In this document: positions 16,892 through 25,498 of the stretch, one piece after another | Layout of the letters: each line of letters begins with the position of its first letter | Numbering within the stretch: the first letter of the stretch is position 1 | NCBI RefSeq assembly: GCF_014204895.1 | Contig: NZ_JACHMF010000001.1 | Span: forward strand, 1,984,001 to 2,048,000 | DNA length: 64,000 nucleotides | Direction: 5' to 3' | Source: Paractinoplanes abujensis | GTDB lineage: Bacteria > Actinomycetota > Actinomycetes > Mycobacteriales > Micromonosporaceae | Made by a program: the position numbers and the translations under genes | Notes under the pieces: generated by a model | What the model was told of the DNA's origin: nothing | What the model saw: the letters and a program-made list of their open reading frames with translations, nothing else | The model's database searches: none

Positions 16892-17720
16892 GGAAGAACT
16901 CCTGGCGGATGCGGTCGGCCACCGCCGAGACGACCTCGCTGCCGTCGCGGCTCGGGTCGACGTGGGTGCGGAACGGGCGGGTGCCGGCGGGCCGGTCGAG
17001 CACGCGCAGGATCTCGTCGGCCACGGTCTGCGCCTCGCTGCCGGGCGGGATCAGGGCGGCCAGCCGATCGCTCAGGCCCGCCCGCAGTTCGCCGTAGAGT
17101 TCCCCGTACGCCTGCTCGCGCTCGTGGTCGCGCGGTGTGCCGGCGTGCGCGAAGTGGTTGGTGCCCGAGGTGAAGGCGCCCGGCACCACGATCGTGGTGT
17201 CGATCCCGAAGCGGATCAGTTCGCTTGCGTAGCTCTCGGCCAGCGCGTCCATGGCCGCCTTGGCCGCGAAGTAGGGCGCCAGGAACGGCGGGTGCCCGCC
17301 GCGCGTCGAGGAGCTGCCCACCCAGATCAGAAAACCTTTCCCAGCCGTACGCATCGAGGGCAGCGCGGCCCGGTTGACCCGCTGAGCGCCGAGCACGTTG
17401 ACGTCGTACAGGGCCGCGTACTCGTCCGGAGTGAACGCCTCGGCCGGGCCGAGCGCCATGTGCCCGGCGTTGTGCACGATCGCGTCGATCCGGCCGTGCC
17501 GGTCGAGCACCGCGGCCACGGCGGCGTCGACCGACTCCTGGGACTGCACGTCGAGCTCCACCGCCCGGCCGCCGAGCGCGGCGGCGGCCGGGGCGTTGCG
17601 GCCGGCGACGTCCCGCATGCCCGCCGCCACCAGGTAACCGGCGCGGGTGAGGGACTCCGCGGTGAGCCGGCCGAAGCCGCTCGACGCGCCGGTGACGAGG
17701 ACGACCTCCCCGGCGGCCAT
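16845..17720 (-). CDS. Short-chain dehydrogenase/reductase (SDR)
   Basis: This 291-residue classical SDR has the NAD(P) loop TGASSGFGR, the NAG motif in VHNAGHMALG, a catalytic Ser in WVGSSSTRGG and the YxxxK pair in APYFAAKAAMD (Y-F-A-A-K). The Gly-rich loop followed by basic residues suggests NADPH. The long C-terminus resembles actinobacterial SDRs annotated as oxidoreductases of unknown substrate. Its ATG shares one base with the upstream gene's stop (TGATG), so the two are translated as a unit. Its 3' end is the source of a tandem duplication extending downstream. Confidence 0.9.
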   Translation of the reverse strand: MAAGEVVLVTGASSGFGRLTAESLTRAGYLVAAGMRDVAGRNAPAAAALGGRAVELDVQSQESVDAAVAAVLDRHGRIDAIVHNAGHMALGPAEAFTPDEYAALYDVNVLGAQRVNRAALPSMRTAGKGFLIWVGSSSTRGGHPPFLAPYFAAKAAMDALAESYASELIRFGIDTTIVVPGAFTSGTNHFAHAGTPRDHEREQAYGELYGELRAGLSDRLAALIPPGSEAQTVADEILRVLDRPAGTRPFRTHVDPSRDGSEVVSAVADRIRQEFFHRIGLPDLLPANAAL

Positions 17721-18448
17721 CAGATGATCCCGCCGTTGCTGCGGATGGTCTGCCCGTTGATCCAGTGGCCCTGCGGGCCGGTCAGGAACGCGACCATCTC
17801 GGCGGCGTCCTCGGGGGTGCCGAGCCGCTCCAGGGGCGGCTGCTTGGCCATCCGGTCGATCGTCTCCTGGTCCTTGCCGTCCAGGAAGAAGCTGGTCGCG
17901 GTGGGGCCGGGGGCCACCGTGTTGACCGTGATCTGCCGGCCGCGCAACTCGCGGGCCAGGATCAGGCTCGTCGCCTCGACGGCCGCCTTGCTCGCGGCGT
18001 ACCCGGCGTACGAGGGGAGCTGCAGACCGACGACCGAGGTCGAGATCGTGACGATCGCACCGCCGTCGCGCACCCGGCGGGCCGCCTCGCGGGTCACGAC
18101 GAAGGTGCCGCGGATGTTGGTGCGGTGCATCCGGTCGAGGTCGTCGAGGTCGATGTCGGCGACGGGGGAGAGGACCATGATGCCGGCCGAGTTGACCACC
18201 GTGTCGACCCCGCCGTAGGTCTGCTCGGCCAGGTCGAACAGGGCCGCCACCTGCTTCTCGTCGGCCACGTCGGCCTGGGCCGCGACGGCCTGCCCGCCCG
18301 CGCCGACGATCTCGCGGACGACCTCGGCGGCCAGATCGGCGTTGCCCGCGTATCCGACCACTACCGCGTCGCCGCGCGCGCCCAGCTTGACGGCGGTGGC
18401 CCGGCCGATGCCGCGCGAGCCGCCGGTGACGATTGCTACCCGTGCCAT
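17720..18448 (-). CDS. Short-chain dehydrogenase/reductase, 3-oxoacyl-ACP-reductase-like
   Basis: This 242-residue SDR has TGGSRGIGRA for NADP(H) binding, NSAG, a catalytic Ser in ISTSVVG and YAASKAAVE (Tyr-Lys). The C-terminal NGQTIRSNGGII matches the FabG-like group. GGGAG lies 7 nt before the ATG. It leads a two-gene operon and is divergent from a TetR regulator 102 bp away, which probably represses both dehydrogenases in response to a small ligand. Confidence 0.92.
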   Translation of the reverse strand: MARVAIVTGGSRGIGRATAVKLGARGDAVVVGYAGNADLAAEVVREIVGAGGQAVAAQADVADEKQVAALFDLAEQTYGGVDTVVNSAGIMVLSPVADIDLDDLDRMHRTNIRGTFVVTREAARRVRDGGAIVTISTSVVGLQLPSYAGYAASKAAVEATSLILARELRGRQITVNTVAPGPTATSFFLDGKDQETIDRMAKQPPLERLGTPEDAAEMVAFLTGPQGHWINGQTIRSNGGII

Positions 18449-18461
18449 GTCTGTGCTCCCT

Positions 18462-18550
18462 AGCGTCGATATCGCTGCGCCGTAGCGCTGATATGACCAC
18501 CGTAGCACGTTCTCGTAACGGCGCTAGCCGGGTGGCGTATCATTGATTTC
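18462..18550. promoter_or_regulatory. Divergent SDR/tetR operator-promoter region
   Basis: An imperfect inverted repeat with ATATCGC (around 18468) and GCTGATAT (18486-18493) resembles a TetR operator in front of the SDR operon. For tetR itself, TATCAT (18538-18543) lies 7 nt before the ATG at 18551, predicting a leaderless transcript; the overlapping ATCATTGAT is a 9-bp palindrome and could be a second half-operator. Confidence 0.4.
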
Positions 18551-19291
18551 ATGACGACGATCACTCCGGACGTGCGGGCCGCACTGATCGCCGCCGCCGA
18601 GCAGCAGCTGGTGGCCTCGCCCGACGGCGACATCGCCACCCGGGCCGTCTGCGAGGCCGTCGGCGTCACCCAGCCCGTGCTCTACCGGCTCTTCGGCGAC
18701 AAGAACGGGCTGCTCGACGCGCTGGCCGACGACGGCCTGCGCCGCTACGCGGAACACAAGGCGGCCCAGCCCAAGACCGGCGACCCGGTGGCCGACCTGG
18801 TCGCCGGGTGGGACGACCACATCGACTTCGGCCGCCGCAACCCGGCGCTCTACCAGCTGATGTTCGCCCCGCGGCCGCGCTCGCACGCCCGGGCCCGCCG
18901 CCAGATCATGGACTTGCTGGAGGCGTCCCTGCTGCGCTGCGCGGCCGTCGGGGCGCTACGCGTCAGCCCCAACGCGGCGGCCCAGCTGATCCTGCCGGCC
19001 AACGTCGGTCTGGTGCTGAGCTGCATCGCCCAGCCCGAACTCTTCGACGACCCGCAGCTGTCCGACCGGACCCGCGACGCCGTCTTCGCCGCCGTGCTGA
19101 CCGCCCCCGCCGCCGAGACCGCGGAGAACCCGCTGGCCGCGGCCGCGCTCCGGTTACGCTCGCAGCTCGCCGTCTCCGGCACCGATGCCCTCGAGCCGGC
19201 CGAGGCGGCGCTGCTCGACCGCTGGCTCGAACGTCTCACCCAGGTCAGGCTGGCGGCGCCACCTGCGGCAGCGGCCACTGCTGACGGGTGA
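18551..19291 (+). CDS. TetR/AcrR-family transcriptional regulator
   Basis: This 246-residue protein has a TetR HTH at residues 10-56 (ATRAVCEAVGVTQPVLYRLFGDKNGLLD across that span) followed by a helical ligand domain with DYL-type actinobacterial composition. It likely represses the divergent SDR pair and itself. The ATG at 18551 has no Shine-Dalgarno but a -10 (TATCAT) sits 7 nt upstream. A rare TTA codon occurs at 19154-19156. A hairpin terminator begins right after the stop. Confidence 0.9.
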   Translation: MTTITPDVRAALIAAAEQQLVASPDGDIATRAVCEAVGVTQPVLYRLFGDKNGLLDALADDGLRRYAEHKAAQPKTGDPVADLVAGWDDHIDFGRRNPALYQLMFAPRPRSHARARRQIMDLLEASLLRCAAVGALRVSPNAAAQLILPANVGLVLSCIAQPELFDDPQLSDRTRDAVFAAVLTAPAAETAENPLAAAALRLRSQLAVSGTDALEPAEAALLDRWLERLTQVRLAAPPAAAATADG

Positions 19292-19325
19292 ACCGGCCGG
19301 GCTGCCCCCTCGCCGCCCGGCCGGT
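19292..19325. terminator. Bidirectional hairpin terminator
   Basis: ACCGGCCGGGC (19292-19302) and GCCCGGCCGGT (19315-19325) form a perfect 11-bp stem with a 12-nt loop directly after the tetR stop and before the stop of the convergent FAD oxidoreductase gene. Confidence 0.8.
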
Positions 19326-19357
19326 GAGGCCGCGACCCCGCCAGGCCGCGACCCCGA

Positions 19358-20731
19358 CTAGGACTGGCGGACCGGGACCTGGCCCACCCGCAGGACGTTC
19401 GCGGGGTCGAAGCGGCCGGCGATCTCCACCAGGCGGGCCAGGGTGGCCGGGTCGTACGAGCGGGCGATCCGCTCCGCGCCGGTGCCCGAACTCAGGTTGG
19501 GCAGGGCGCCGCCGGTCAGCCACGGGTCCAGGGCCGCGCGGACGGCGGCCGCGTGCGGGACGATGGCCTCAGCGATCGGGGGCACGGGCACGCCGATCAG
19601 GATCAGGCTGAACGCGGCGTCGCGGTGACACAGCGCCGACTCGTGCTCTCCCGGCTCGGCCAGGGCGCCGCCCAGCTGCCGCAGCTCCACCATCACCTGC
19701 GGCGAGCGGGCGTCGGGGCCCGCCGTGGCCAGCAACGCGTCCGCGGCCTCGGCGGGGAACGACGCGAGCAGGTCGGTCTCCTCGATCACCGGCATGGGCT
19801 CGGTCGGGTCGGCGTGGACCATGCCGATGGCCGCGTACGGGATGGTCTGCACCAGGTCGATGATCGGGGTCGCCGCCGCCCGCATCGGCGCCAGCACCGC
19901 CGCGCCCGACTCGGCGGACTCGGTCCAGGCGAAACGTACCGCGACGGTGAACCGGCCGGCCAGCGGCTCGGGCACGCCCGGCATGGGCGGAAGCTGCAGG
20001 AACGCGAGCGAAGTGGTGGCGGCCAGGGGCAGCGAGGACGACCACTCGCGCCAGCGGTGCAGGACCGCCGCGGCGTCGGCGCCGGCGAAGTACAGGGCGC
20101 CGGCGTACAGGGAAGGCAACGGGACGAGGTCGAACTCGAGCGCCGTGACGATGCCGAGCGCACCCTTGCCGCCGCGGACACCCCAGAACAGGTCGGGCTC
20201 ATCATTCGCGGTCACGCGGCGCAGCACGCCGTCGCCGGTGACGATCTCCACCGCCCGTACGCGGTCGGAGGCCCACCCGAACGTCCGCGCGACCGGGCCC
20301 AGCCCGCCGCCCGTGGTGTAGCCGACGACGCCCACGCCCGGCGCGGAACCGCACAGCGGCGCCAGCCCGTACGGTGCGGCCGCGTCGACGACCTGCTGCC
20401 AGCGGACACCGGCGCCGACACGGGCCCAGCCGTCCGGGTGCACGACACATTCGTCCAGCTTGCCGGTGTGCACCAGGACGGCCTCGTCCAGCGTGCCGGC
20501 CAGGCCGTGCCCCGTCGCCTGCACACCGGCCGCACGCCCGGTGGCCGCGGCGAACCGGACGGCCTCGGCGACGTCCTGCGCGTCACGGGCCTCGACGACC
20601 GCGGCCGGCTTGGCGGTGATCGCCACGTTGAAGCCTGTCGCGAGCTCGGCGTAGAGCGGGTCGCCGGGCAGCGCCAAGGCCCCGGTGAGCTTGCGGCGCA
20701 GCGTGTCGAAGGACTCGACGGCGGTGGTCAT
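19358..20731 (-). CDS. FAD-binding oxidoreductase, berberine-bridge-enzyme type
   Basis: This 457-residue protein belongs to the PCMH/BBE flavoprotein family: an FAD-binding half with QATGHGLAG (His for covalent flavin attachment) and VGVVGYTTGGGLGP, a substrate half, and the C-terminal BBE segment (IARSYDPATLARLVEIAGRFDPANVLR). The Cys that gives bicovalent FAD in some members is not at its usual place before VGVVG, so attachment is probably through His only. No signal peptide is seen, so it is cytosolic. Substrate unknown; such enzymes oxidise sugars, alkaloids or polyketides. It stands alone, converging on tetR. Confidence 0.9.
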   Translation of the reverse strand: MTTAVESFDTLRRKLTGALALPGDPLYAELATGFNVAITAKPAAVVEARDAQDVAEAVRFAAATGRAAGVQATGHGLAGTLDEAVLVHTGKLDECVVHPDGWARVGAGVRWQQVVDAAAPYGLAPLCGSAPGVGVVGYTTGGGLGPVARTFGWASDRVRAVEIVTGDGVLRRVTANDEPDLFWGVRGGKGALGIVTALEFDLVPLPSLYAGALYFAGADAAAVLHRWREWSSSLPLAATTSLAFLQLPPMPGVPEPLAGRFTVAVRFAWTESAESGAAVLAPMRAAATPIIDLVQTIPYAAIGMVHADPTEPMPVIEETDLLASFPAEAADALLATAGPDARSPQVMVELRQLGGALAEPGEHESALCHRDAAFSLILIGVPVPPIAEAIVPHAAAVRAALDPWLTGGALPNLSSGTGAERIARSYDPATLARLVEIAGRFDPANVLRVGQVPVRQS

Positions 20732-20908
20732 GGTGTTCCCTTTCGGTCATCCGTGCGTCAACACCGATGACTCTGCCGAGCTCCACTTGCCATCCGCTTA
20801 AGAATGACTTTGAGGAATTCCTGCGAGCGACCCTGACCTGCGGGGACGACCCTGACGACCGCCGCAGTGTCACGTTGAAAGAAACGCGGAAAATCATCTG
20901 GGCGGTGA

Positions 20909-20938
20909 TGTCGATTTCGCCGGACGGCGCGCGACGAC
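20909..20938 (+). promoter_or_regulatory. Candidate ECF42-type promoter
   Basis: TGTCGA (20909-20914) is followed by 17 nt and CGAC (20932-20935). This matches the motif described for ECF42 sigma factors (TGTCGA at -35, CGAC/CGTC at -10), whose usual targets are genes of DGPF-domain proteins. It lies 33 nt before the DGPF gene, suggesting autoregulation of the DGPF-sigma operon. The rest of the 239-bp upstream spacer holds no recognised gene. Confidence 0.55.
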
Positions 20939-20970
20939 CGGGCGACAGTCGTTCACGAGAGGATGTGGCC

Positions 20971-21324
20971 ATGAAGTATGCACTGCTCATGTACAGCGTC
21001 GAGAAGAGCTGGGCCGAGGCCGACGAGGCGACCCGGGAGCAGGTCTACGCCGCGCACGGGCGTTTCTCCGAGTTGCTCCGCGCGCGCGACGCCGGGCGCG
21101 GCGGTGAGGAACTGGCGCTGACCAGCAGCGCGACGACCGTACGGGTGAAGGACGGCGAGCACGTGGTGACCGACGGGCCGTACGCGGAGACGGCCGAGCA
21201 GCTCGGCGGTTTCTACCTGGTCGAGGCGCGTGACCTGGACGAGGCGCTCGAGTTCGCACGGGAGCTGGCCGGGGTCGAGGACATCATCGAGGTGCGCCCG
21301 GTCGTCGAGCACCCGTCGGCATGA
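20971..21324 (+). CDS. YCII-related DGPF-domain protein
   Basis: This 117-residue cytosolic protein of the YCII/DGPF family has MKYALLMYS at the N-terminus and the signature TDGPYAETAEQLGGFYLVEA. Family members are small ferredoxin-like dimers of unknown chemistry, almost always encoded beside ECF42 sigma factors. GAGAGGA precedes the ATG by 8 nt, and its TGA overlaps the ATG of the sigma gene (ATGA). A candidate ECF42 promoter lies upstream. Confidence 0.92.
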   Translation: MKYALLMYSVEKSWAEADEATREQVYAAHGRFSELLRARDAGRGGEELALTSSATTVRVKDGEHVVTDGPYAETAEQLGGFYLVEARDLDEALEFARELAGVEDIIEVRPVVEHPSA

Positions 21325-22475
21325 GCGCGGTCGGGGCCGCCTTCCGCGAGCATCGGGGGCCGTTGCTGGCCACGCTGGTCGCGGAGCTGCGCAGCTTCGA
21401 CCTGGCCGAGGAGGCGTTGCAGGACGCCTTCGCCGCCGCCACCGTCCAGTGGCCCGGCGAGGGTGTCCCGCGGCGCCCGGCGGCTTGGCTGCTCGCGGTG
21501 GCCCGGCGGCGGGCCGTCGACCGGCGCCGCCGCGAGGAGACCCTGACCCGCTGTCTGCCGCTGTTGATCACGGAGGAGGCGCGTGCGGGAAACCCGGCCG
21601 ACGACTCGCTCGCTCTGCTCTTCGCCTGCTGCCACCCCGCGCTGGGCCCCGAGTCCCGCATCGCCCTCACGTTGCGGTTCGTCGCCGGCCTGACCGTGCC
21701 GGAAACAGCCCGCTTGTTCCTCGTCCCGGACGCCACCATGGCGGCCCGCATCACCCGGGCCAAGCAGAAGATCCGCACGGCCGGGATCCCGCTGCGCCTG
21801 CCCGCCCCGGCCGACCTGCCCGAACGTGTCCCGGGTGTGCACGCCGTGCTCTACCTGCTGTTCACCGAGGGCTACCGCTCCTACCGCGACGAGGTGGCCG
21901 GCGAGGCGGTCCGGCTGACCCGGTTGCTGCACGAGCTGCTGCCGTCCGGCTCCGAGACGGCGTCCCTGCTCGCGCTCATGCTGCTGCACCATTCGCGGCG
22001 GCGGGCGCGCAGGCGTGACGGGCGCCTCGTGCTGCTGGCCGACCAGGACCGTACGCAATGGAACGCCCGGGACATCGCCGAGGCGCTCACGTTGCTCACG
22101 TCGGACGCTCCGGACCGGCCGTATCGCCTGCAAGCGCTCATCGCCGCGCAGCATGCGCTGGCCGAACACGCGCACGAGACCGACTGGCCTGCCATCGCCC
22201 AGCTCTATGCGCGCCTCGAAGCGATCACCGGTTCCCCCGTCGTTCGGCTCAATCGCGCTGTGGCCGTGCTGGAGGCCGACGGCCCGGCCGCCGCGCTCGC
22301 CCTGCTCGACGGGCTCGAGCAGCACTTGCCGCGCAACCACCACCTGCCGGCCGCCCGCGGTGAGTGCCTGTTGCGGCTGGGCGATCGGGAGGGGGCCCGG
22401 CGCGAGTTCGCGAGGGGGGCCGAACTGGCGCCGACGGACACGGAACGTGACTTTCTGATCAAGAGGGCCGGCTGA
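21321..22475 (+). CDS. ECF42-group RNA polymerase sigma factor with C-terminal TPR-like extension
   Basis: This 384-residue protein has sigma-2 (LVAELRSFDLAEEALQDAFAAA..., residues 15-75), sigma-4 (LTLRFVAGLTVPETARLFLVPDATMAARITRAKQKIR over about 115-155) and a roughly 200-residue C-terminal extension (DUF6596/TPR-like, ITGSPVVRLNRAVAVLE). This long extension defines ECF42 and is needed for activity in studied members; no anti-sigma factor is expected or present. Translation is coupled to the DGPF gene through ATGA. Confidence 0.93.
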   Translation: MSAVGAAFREHRGPLLATLVAELRSFDLAEEALQDAFAAATVQWPGEGVPRRPAAWLLAVARRRAVDRRRREETLTRCLPLLITEEARAGNPADDSLALLFACCHPALGPESRIALTLRFVAGLTVPETARLFLVPDATMAARITRAKQKIRTAGIPLRLPAPADLPERVPGVHAVLYLLFTEGYRSYRDEVAGEAVRLTRLLHELLPSGSETASLLALMLLHHSRRRARRRDGRLVLLADQDRTQWNARDIAEALTLLTSDAPDRPYRLQALIAAQHALAEHAHETDWPAIAQLYARLEAITGSPVVRLNRAVAVLEADGPAAALALLDGLEQHLPRNHHLPAARGECLLRLGDREGARREFARGAELAPTDTERDFLIKRAG

Positions 22476-22590
22476 CCCGGTACCGGTTTCGGGGCAGCAA
22501 CTTCCACGCGAAAGGGCAACGTCGGTTCCGGAACCGCGGCGCTATGTCCGAAGCCTGTGCGATTGCCGCACCAGCCGGGCAGCCCGGCTC

Positions 22591-22640
22591 TTGACATGCG
22601 CATGGGTCTATTGCTTCCTGTGATCCAGTTTGTTGCTTCC
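22591..22640 (+). promoter_or_regulatory. Promoter region of the secreted beta-helix gene, with direct repeat
   Basis: TTGACA (22591-22596) is a perfect -35-like hexamer; no good -10 is evident at 17 nt. TTGCTTCC occurs at 22611-22618 and again at 22633-22640, a direct repeat 22 bp apart (two helical turns), a spacing often used by dimeric response regulators. The 188-bp spacer has no other recognised element. Confidence 0.35.
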
Positions 22641-22663
22641 CCATTACGGAAGGACCTTCGCGC

Positions 22664-24535
22664 ATGACGAAAACTGCCGGTCGCCGGCACCTGCGACGGA
22701 TTCTCGCCGTCGGGCTCACCGCGGTCACCGTGAGTGCGCTCACCGGCGCCCCCGCCGCCGCAGCCCCCGCCGCGGCCGCCGCAGCCGCACCGAATTTCGG
22801 CACCAATGTCACCATCTTCGACCCGAGCATGCCCGTCGCCGAGATTCAGGCGAAGCTCGACGCGGCGCACGCGCAGCAGGTCGACGCGGAGATGGGCACC
22901 AACCGCTACGCCTTCCTGTTCAAGCCGGGCACCTATGGCACCGACGCCCAGCCGCTGCAGATCAAGGTGGGCTACTACACCGAGGTCTCCGGCCTCGGCG
23001 CGTCCCCGAACGACGTGGTGATCAACGGCAAGGTGGAGGTCTACAACCGCTGCCTGACCGAGAACGGCACCGCGAACTGCCTCGCGCTGGTCAACTTCTG
23101 GCGCACGCTGTCGAACCTGTCCATCAAGGTCAACGGAACGGGTCAGGACGGGTGCCGCGCCGGCGCCAACTTCTGGGCCGTCTCGCAGGCCGTGTCGCTG
23201 CGCCGGCTCAACGTCGACGGCGGCTTCACGCTGATGGACTACTGCACCGCCGGCCCGCAGTACGCCAGTGGTGGTTTCATCGCCGACTCGCAGTTCGGCA
23301 ATGTCACCAACGGTTCGCAGCAGCAGTGGCTCACCCGTAACAGCAAGGTCGGCAACTGGTCGAACGCGGTGTGGAACCAGGTCTTCGCCGGTGTCGAGGG
23401 CGCGCCCTCCGACGCCACGTTCCCGGACCCGCCGTACACGACCTTGGAGAAGACCCCGCTCAGCCGGGAGAAGCCGTTCCTGTTCGTCGACGCCAAGGGC
23501 AAGTACAACGTCCGCGTGCCGAGCGCGCACCGCAACACCAGCGGTGTGAGCTGGGACGAGGACCTGACCAGCGGCCGGACGATCCCGCTGAGCGACTTCT
23601 TCGTCGCGAAGCCGTCCGACCCCGAGTGGCTGATCAACGCGCAGCTCCTGCTCGGCAAGAACCTGCTGTTCACGCCGGGTGTCTACAACATCGATCAGAC
23701 CATCCACGTGCTGCGGCCCAACCAGGTCGTGCTCGGTATCGGCCACGCCACGCTGACCGCGGTCAACGGGGTCACGCCGATCAAGGTGGCCGACGTCCCC
23801 GGTGTGATCATCGCGGGGGTCACGATCGACGCCGGTACGAAGGAGTCGAAGAACCTGCTGCAGGTCGGCAACAAGAACGGGCTGAAGATCAGCTCCCCTT
23901 CGAACCCGACCACGCTGTCGGACGTCTACTTCCGGGTGGGCGGCCCGCACATCGGCAAGGTGGACACGGCACTGGAGATCAACAGCGACAACGTGCTGAT
24001 CGACCACACCTGGGTGTGGCGCGGTGACCACGGTGTCGAGGGCTTCACCGAGGGCGTGAACGGTGACACCCAGCGGTGGCGCACCAACACCGGTCGCTAC
24101 GGCGCCGTGATCAACGGCGACAACGTGACCGCGACGGGCCTGTTCGTCGAGCACTTCCAGAAGTACAACACCGTCTGGAACGGCGAGAAGGGCACGACGG
24201 TGCTCTACCAGAACGAACTGCCGTACGACCCGCCGACGCAGGCTGACTGGATGAACGGCAAGGTCAAGGGGTACGCGGGTTACAAGGTCGGAGACAAGGT
24301 CAAGAACCATTCCCTGTACGGGGCCGGTGTCTACGTCTTCAACCAGAACAACCCGTCGATCGTGACCGAGAACGGCTTCGAGGTCCCGAACCGCCCCGGC
24401 GTCAAACTGCACCACATCATGACCGTCAACCTCAGCGCCGGCGTGATCAACCACGTCGTCAACGGGGTGGGTGAGGCCGCCGACATGACCAAGGTGGGCT
24501 CCCCGGTCTTCGTCACCGACTACCCGGCTTCCTAG
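22664..24535 (+). CDS. Secreted beta-helix (GH55/pectate-lyase-like) protein
   Basis: This 623-residue protein has a Sec signal peptide (residues 1-35, ending in an Ala-rich stretch), then a region with repeated turns typical of right-handed beta-helices: FLFKPGTYG, VSGLGASPNDVVINGKV, ALEINSDNVLIDHTWVWRGDHG, VNGDNVTATGLFVEHFQKYN. Relatives are often labelled adenylyl cyclase or coagulation-factor-5/8 proteins in databases, which is misleading; the fold suggests binding or cleavage of a polysaccharide. No catalytic residues can be named. No carbohydrate-binding module is attached. AAGGAC lies close before the ATG, and a strong terminator follows. Confidence 0.82.
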   Translation: MTKTAGRRHLRRILAVGLTAVTVSALTGAPAAAAPAAAAAAAPNFGTNVTIFDPSMPVAEIQAKLDAAHAQQVDAEMGTNRYAFLFKPGTYGTDAQPLQIKVGYYTEVSGLGASPNDVVINGKVEVYNRCLTENGTANCLALVNFWRTLSNLSIKVNGTGQDGCRAGANFWAVSQAVSLRRLNVDGGFTLMDYCTAGPQYASGGFIADSQFGNVTNGSQQQWLTRNSKVGNWSNAVWNQVFAGVEGAPSDATFPDPPYTTLEKTPLSREKPFLFVDAKGKYNVRVPSAHRNTSGVSWDEDLTSGRTIPLSDFFVAKPSDPEWLINAQLLLGKNLLFTPGVYNIDQTIHVLRPNQVVLGIGHATLTAVNGVTPIKVADVPGVIIAGVTIDAGTKESKNLLQVGNKNGLKISSPSNPTTLSDVYFRVGGPHIGKVDTALEINSDNVLIDHTWVWRGDHGVEGFTEGVNGDTQRWRTNTGRYGAVINGDNVTATGLFVEHFQKYNTVWNGEKGTTVLYQNELPYDPPTQADWMNGKVKGYAGYKVGDKVKNHSLYGAGVYVFNQNNPSIVTENGFEVPNRPGVKLHHIMTVNLSAGVINHVVNGVGEAADMTKVGSPVFVTDYPAS

Positions 24536-24550
24536 GGCACGTCGCACGGC

Positions 24551-24584
24551 AACGGGCCGGGGTCCTCGCGGATCCCGGCCCGTT
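24551..24584. terminator. Strong hairpin terminator
   Basis: AACGGGCCGGG and CCCGGCCCGTT pair perfectly, and inside them TCC and GGA pair around a TCGC loop after one G-T wobble, giving a stem of about 15 bp. It starts 16 bp after the beta-helix gene stop and would also face the convergent serine hydrolase transcript. Confidence 0.85.
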
Positions 24585-24700
24585 CGCTTGTCGTACAGGG
24601 GAAGGATGCCTCCTGGCGGGGATAGGCACCCGTCCCGTTCGCCATTGTGCTCCTCCGCAGGCCGGGCGCCATTGTCCGAACAGCTACGGCTAGGACGGCT

Positions 24701-25447
24701 TTACGACAGCGCCGACCCGATCCGGCGCATCCCGCTCATCACCGCGGCCAGGTCGGGCGGGTCGAACTCCGCCAGCACCGCCCACGGTTGCTGCCCGGCG
24801 TACCCGACATCGGCGCGGATGCCGTCGTCGGTGCCGGTCTTGTTGCGCACCGAACTGGTGTGCGCGAGCGGGTCGGCGTCGAAGCCGGAGGCCACCATCG
24901 ACAGGTCGGCGCTGGTCGCCATCCACGCGTCCATCCGCGCCGAGACCCCGGGGGTGAGCAGCGTGCCCCGGGCGAGGTGCCCCATCAGCCCGGCCAGCTC
25001 GCCGGCACACCCGGTGGAGAGCGTCGGCGGGTCGGCCGGGTCCCGCTTGTTCCGTACGCGGTCCAGCAGTCGCGTCTCGCGCAGGCCGAGCCGGTCGGCG
25101 AGCGCCGCGACCGCGTCCAGCCCGATCCGGGCGAGCAGCACGTTCGTCGCGTAGTTGTCGCTCACCGCCGCGATCAGCACCGCCAGGTCGGCCACCGGCA
25201 GCGCGCCGACCGTCAGGTGCTGCCACAATCCGGAGTCGGCGACGGCGACGGCCGGGTCCTTGGCCAGCGGTTCACCCGGATCCAGCTCGCCGCCGTCGAT
25301 CAGCCGGGCGGTCTCGATCAGCAGGAGCAGCTTGCCGATGCTGGCCGTCCGCAGCCGCCGCGCGGGCTCGTGCTCGCCCAGCTGAGGAATCGAGATCGAC
25401 CACCGTACGCCCGGGGTCGCCGTCACCACCTGATCGATCACGTTCAT
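24701..25447 (-). CDS. Class A beta-lactamase-like serine hydrolase
   Basis: This 248-residue protein has the three penicillin-recognising motifs: SIGK (S-x-x-K) in RTASIGKLLLL, SDN in AAVSDNYATN, and KTG in NKTGTDDG. The omega-loop ExxxN that carries the deacylating Glu in true class A enzymes is not seen after LLDRVR. There is no signal peptide, so it probably stays in the cytosol, unlike resistance enzymes. It may be an esterase or peptidase rather than a beta-lactamase. TAGCGT lies 7 nt before the ATG at 25447, so the transcript is likely leaderless. It is divergent from an ECF sigma gene with 51 bp between. Confidence 0.85.
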   Translation of the reverse strand: MNVIDQVVTATPGVRWSISIPQLGEHEPARRLRTASIGKLLLLIETARLIDGGELDPGEPLAKDPAVAVADSGLWQHLTVGALPVADLAVLIAAVSDNYATNVLLARIGLDAVAALADRLGLRETRLLDRVRNKRDPADPPTLSTGCAGELAGLMGHLARGTLLTPGVSARMDAWMATSADLSMVASGFDADPLAHTSSVRNKTGTDDGIRADVGYAGQQPWAVLAEFDPPDLAAVMSGMRRIGSALS

Positions 25448-25498
25448 GCTCGTCACGCTAGGGCGTAACAGCGTCCGGGCGGCCGGACAGGTAGGAGT

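Noticed and set aside
22205..24547. A 780-codon open frame opposite the beta-helix gene
   Set aside because: Val/Asp/His-rich antisense frame; the plus-strand protein has a signal peptide and family features.
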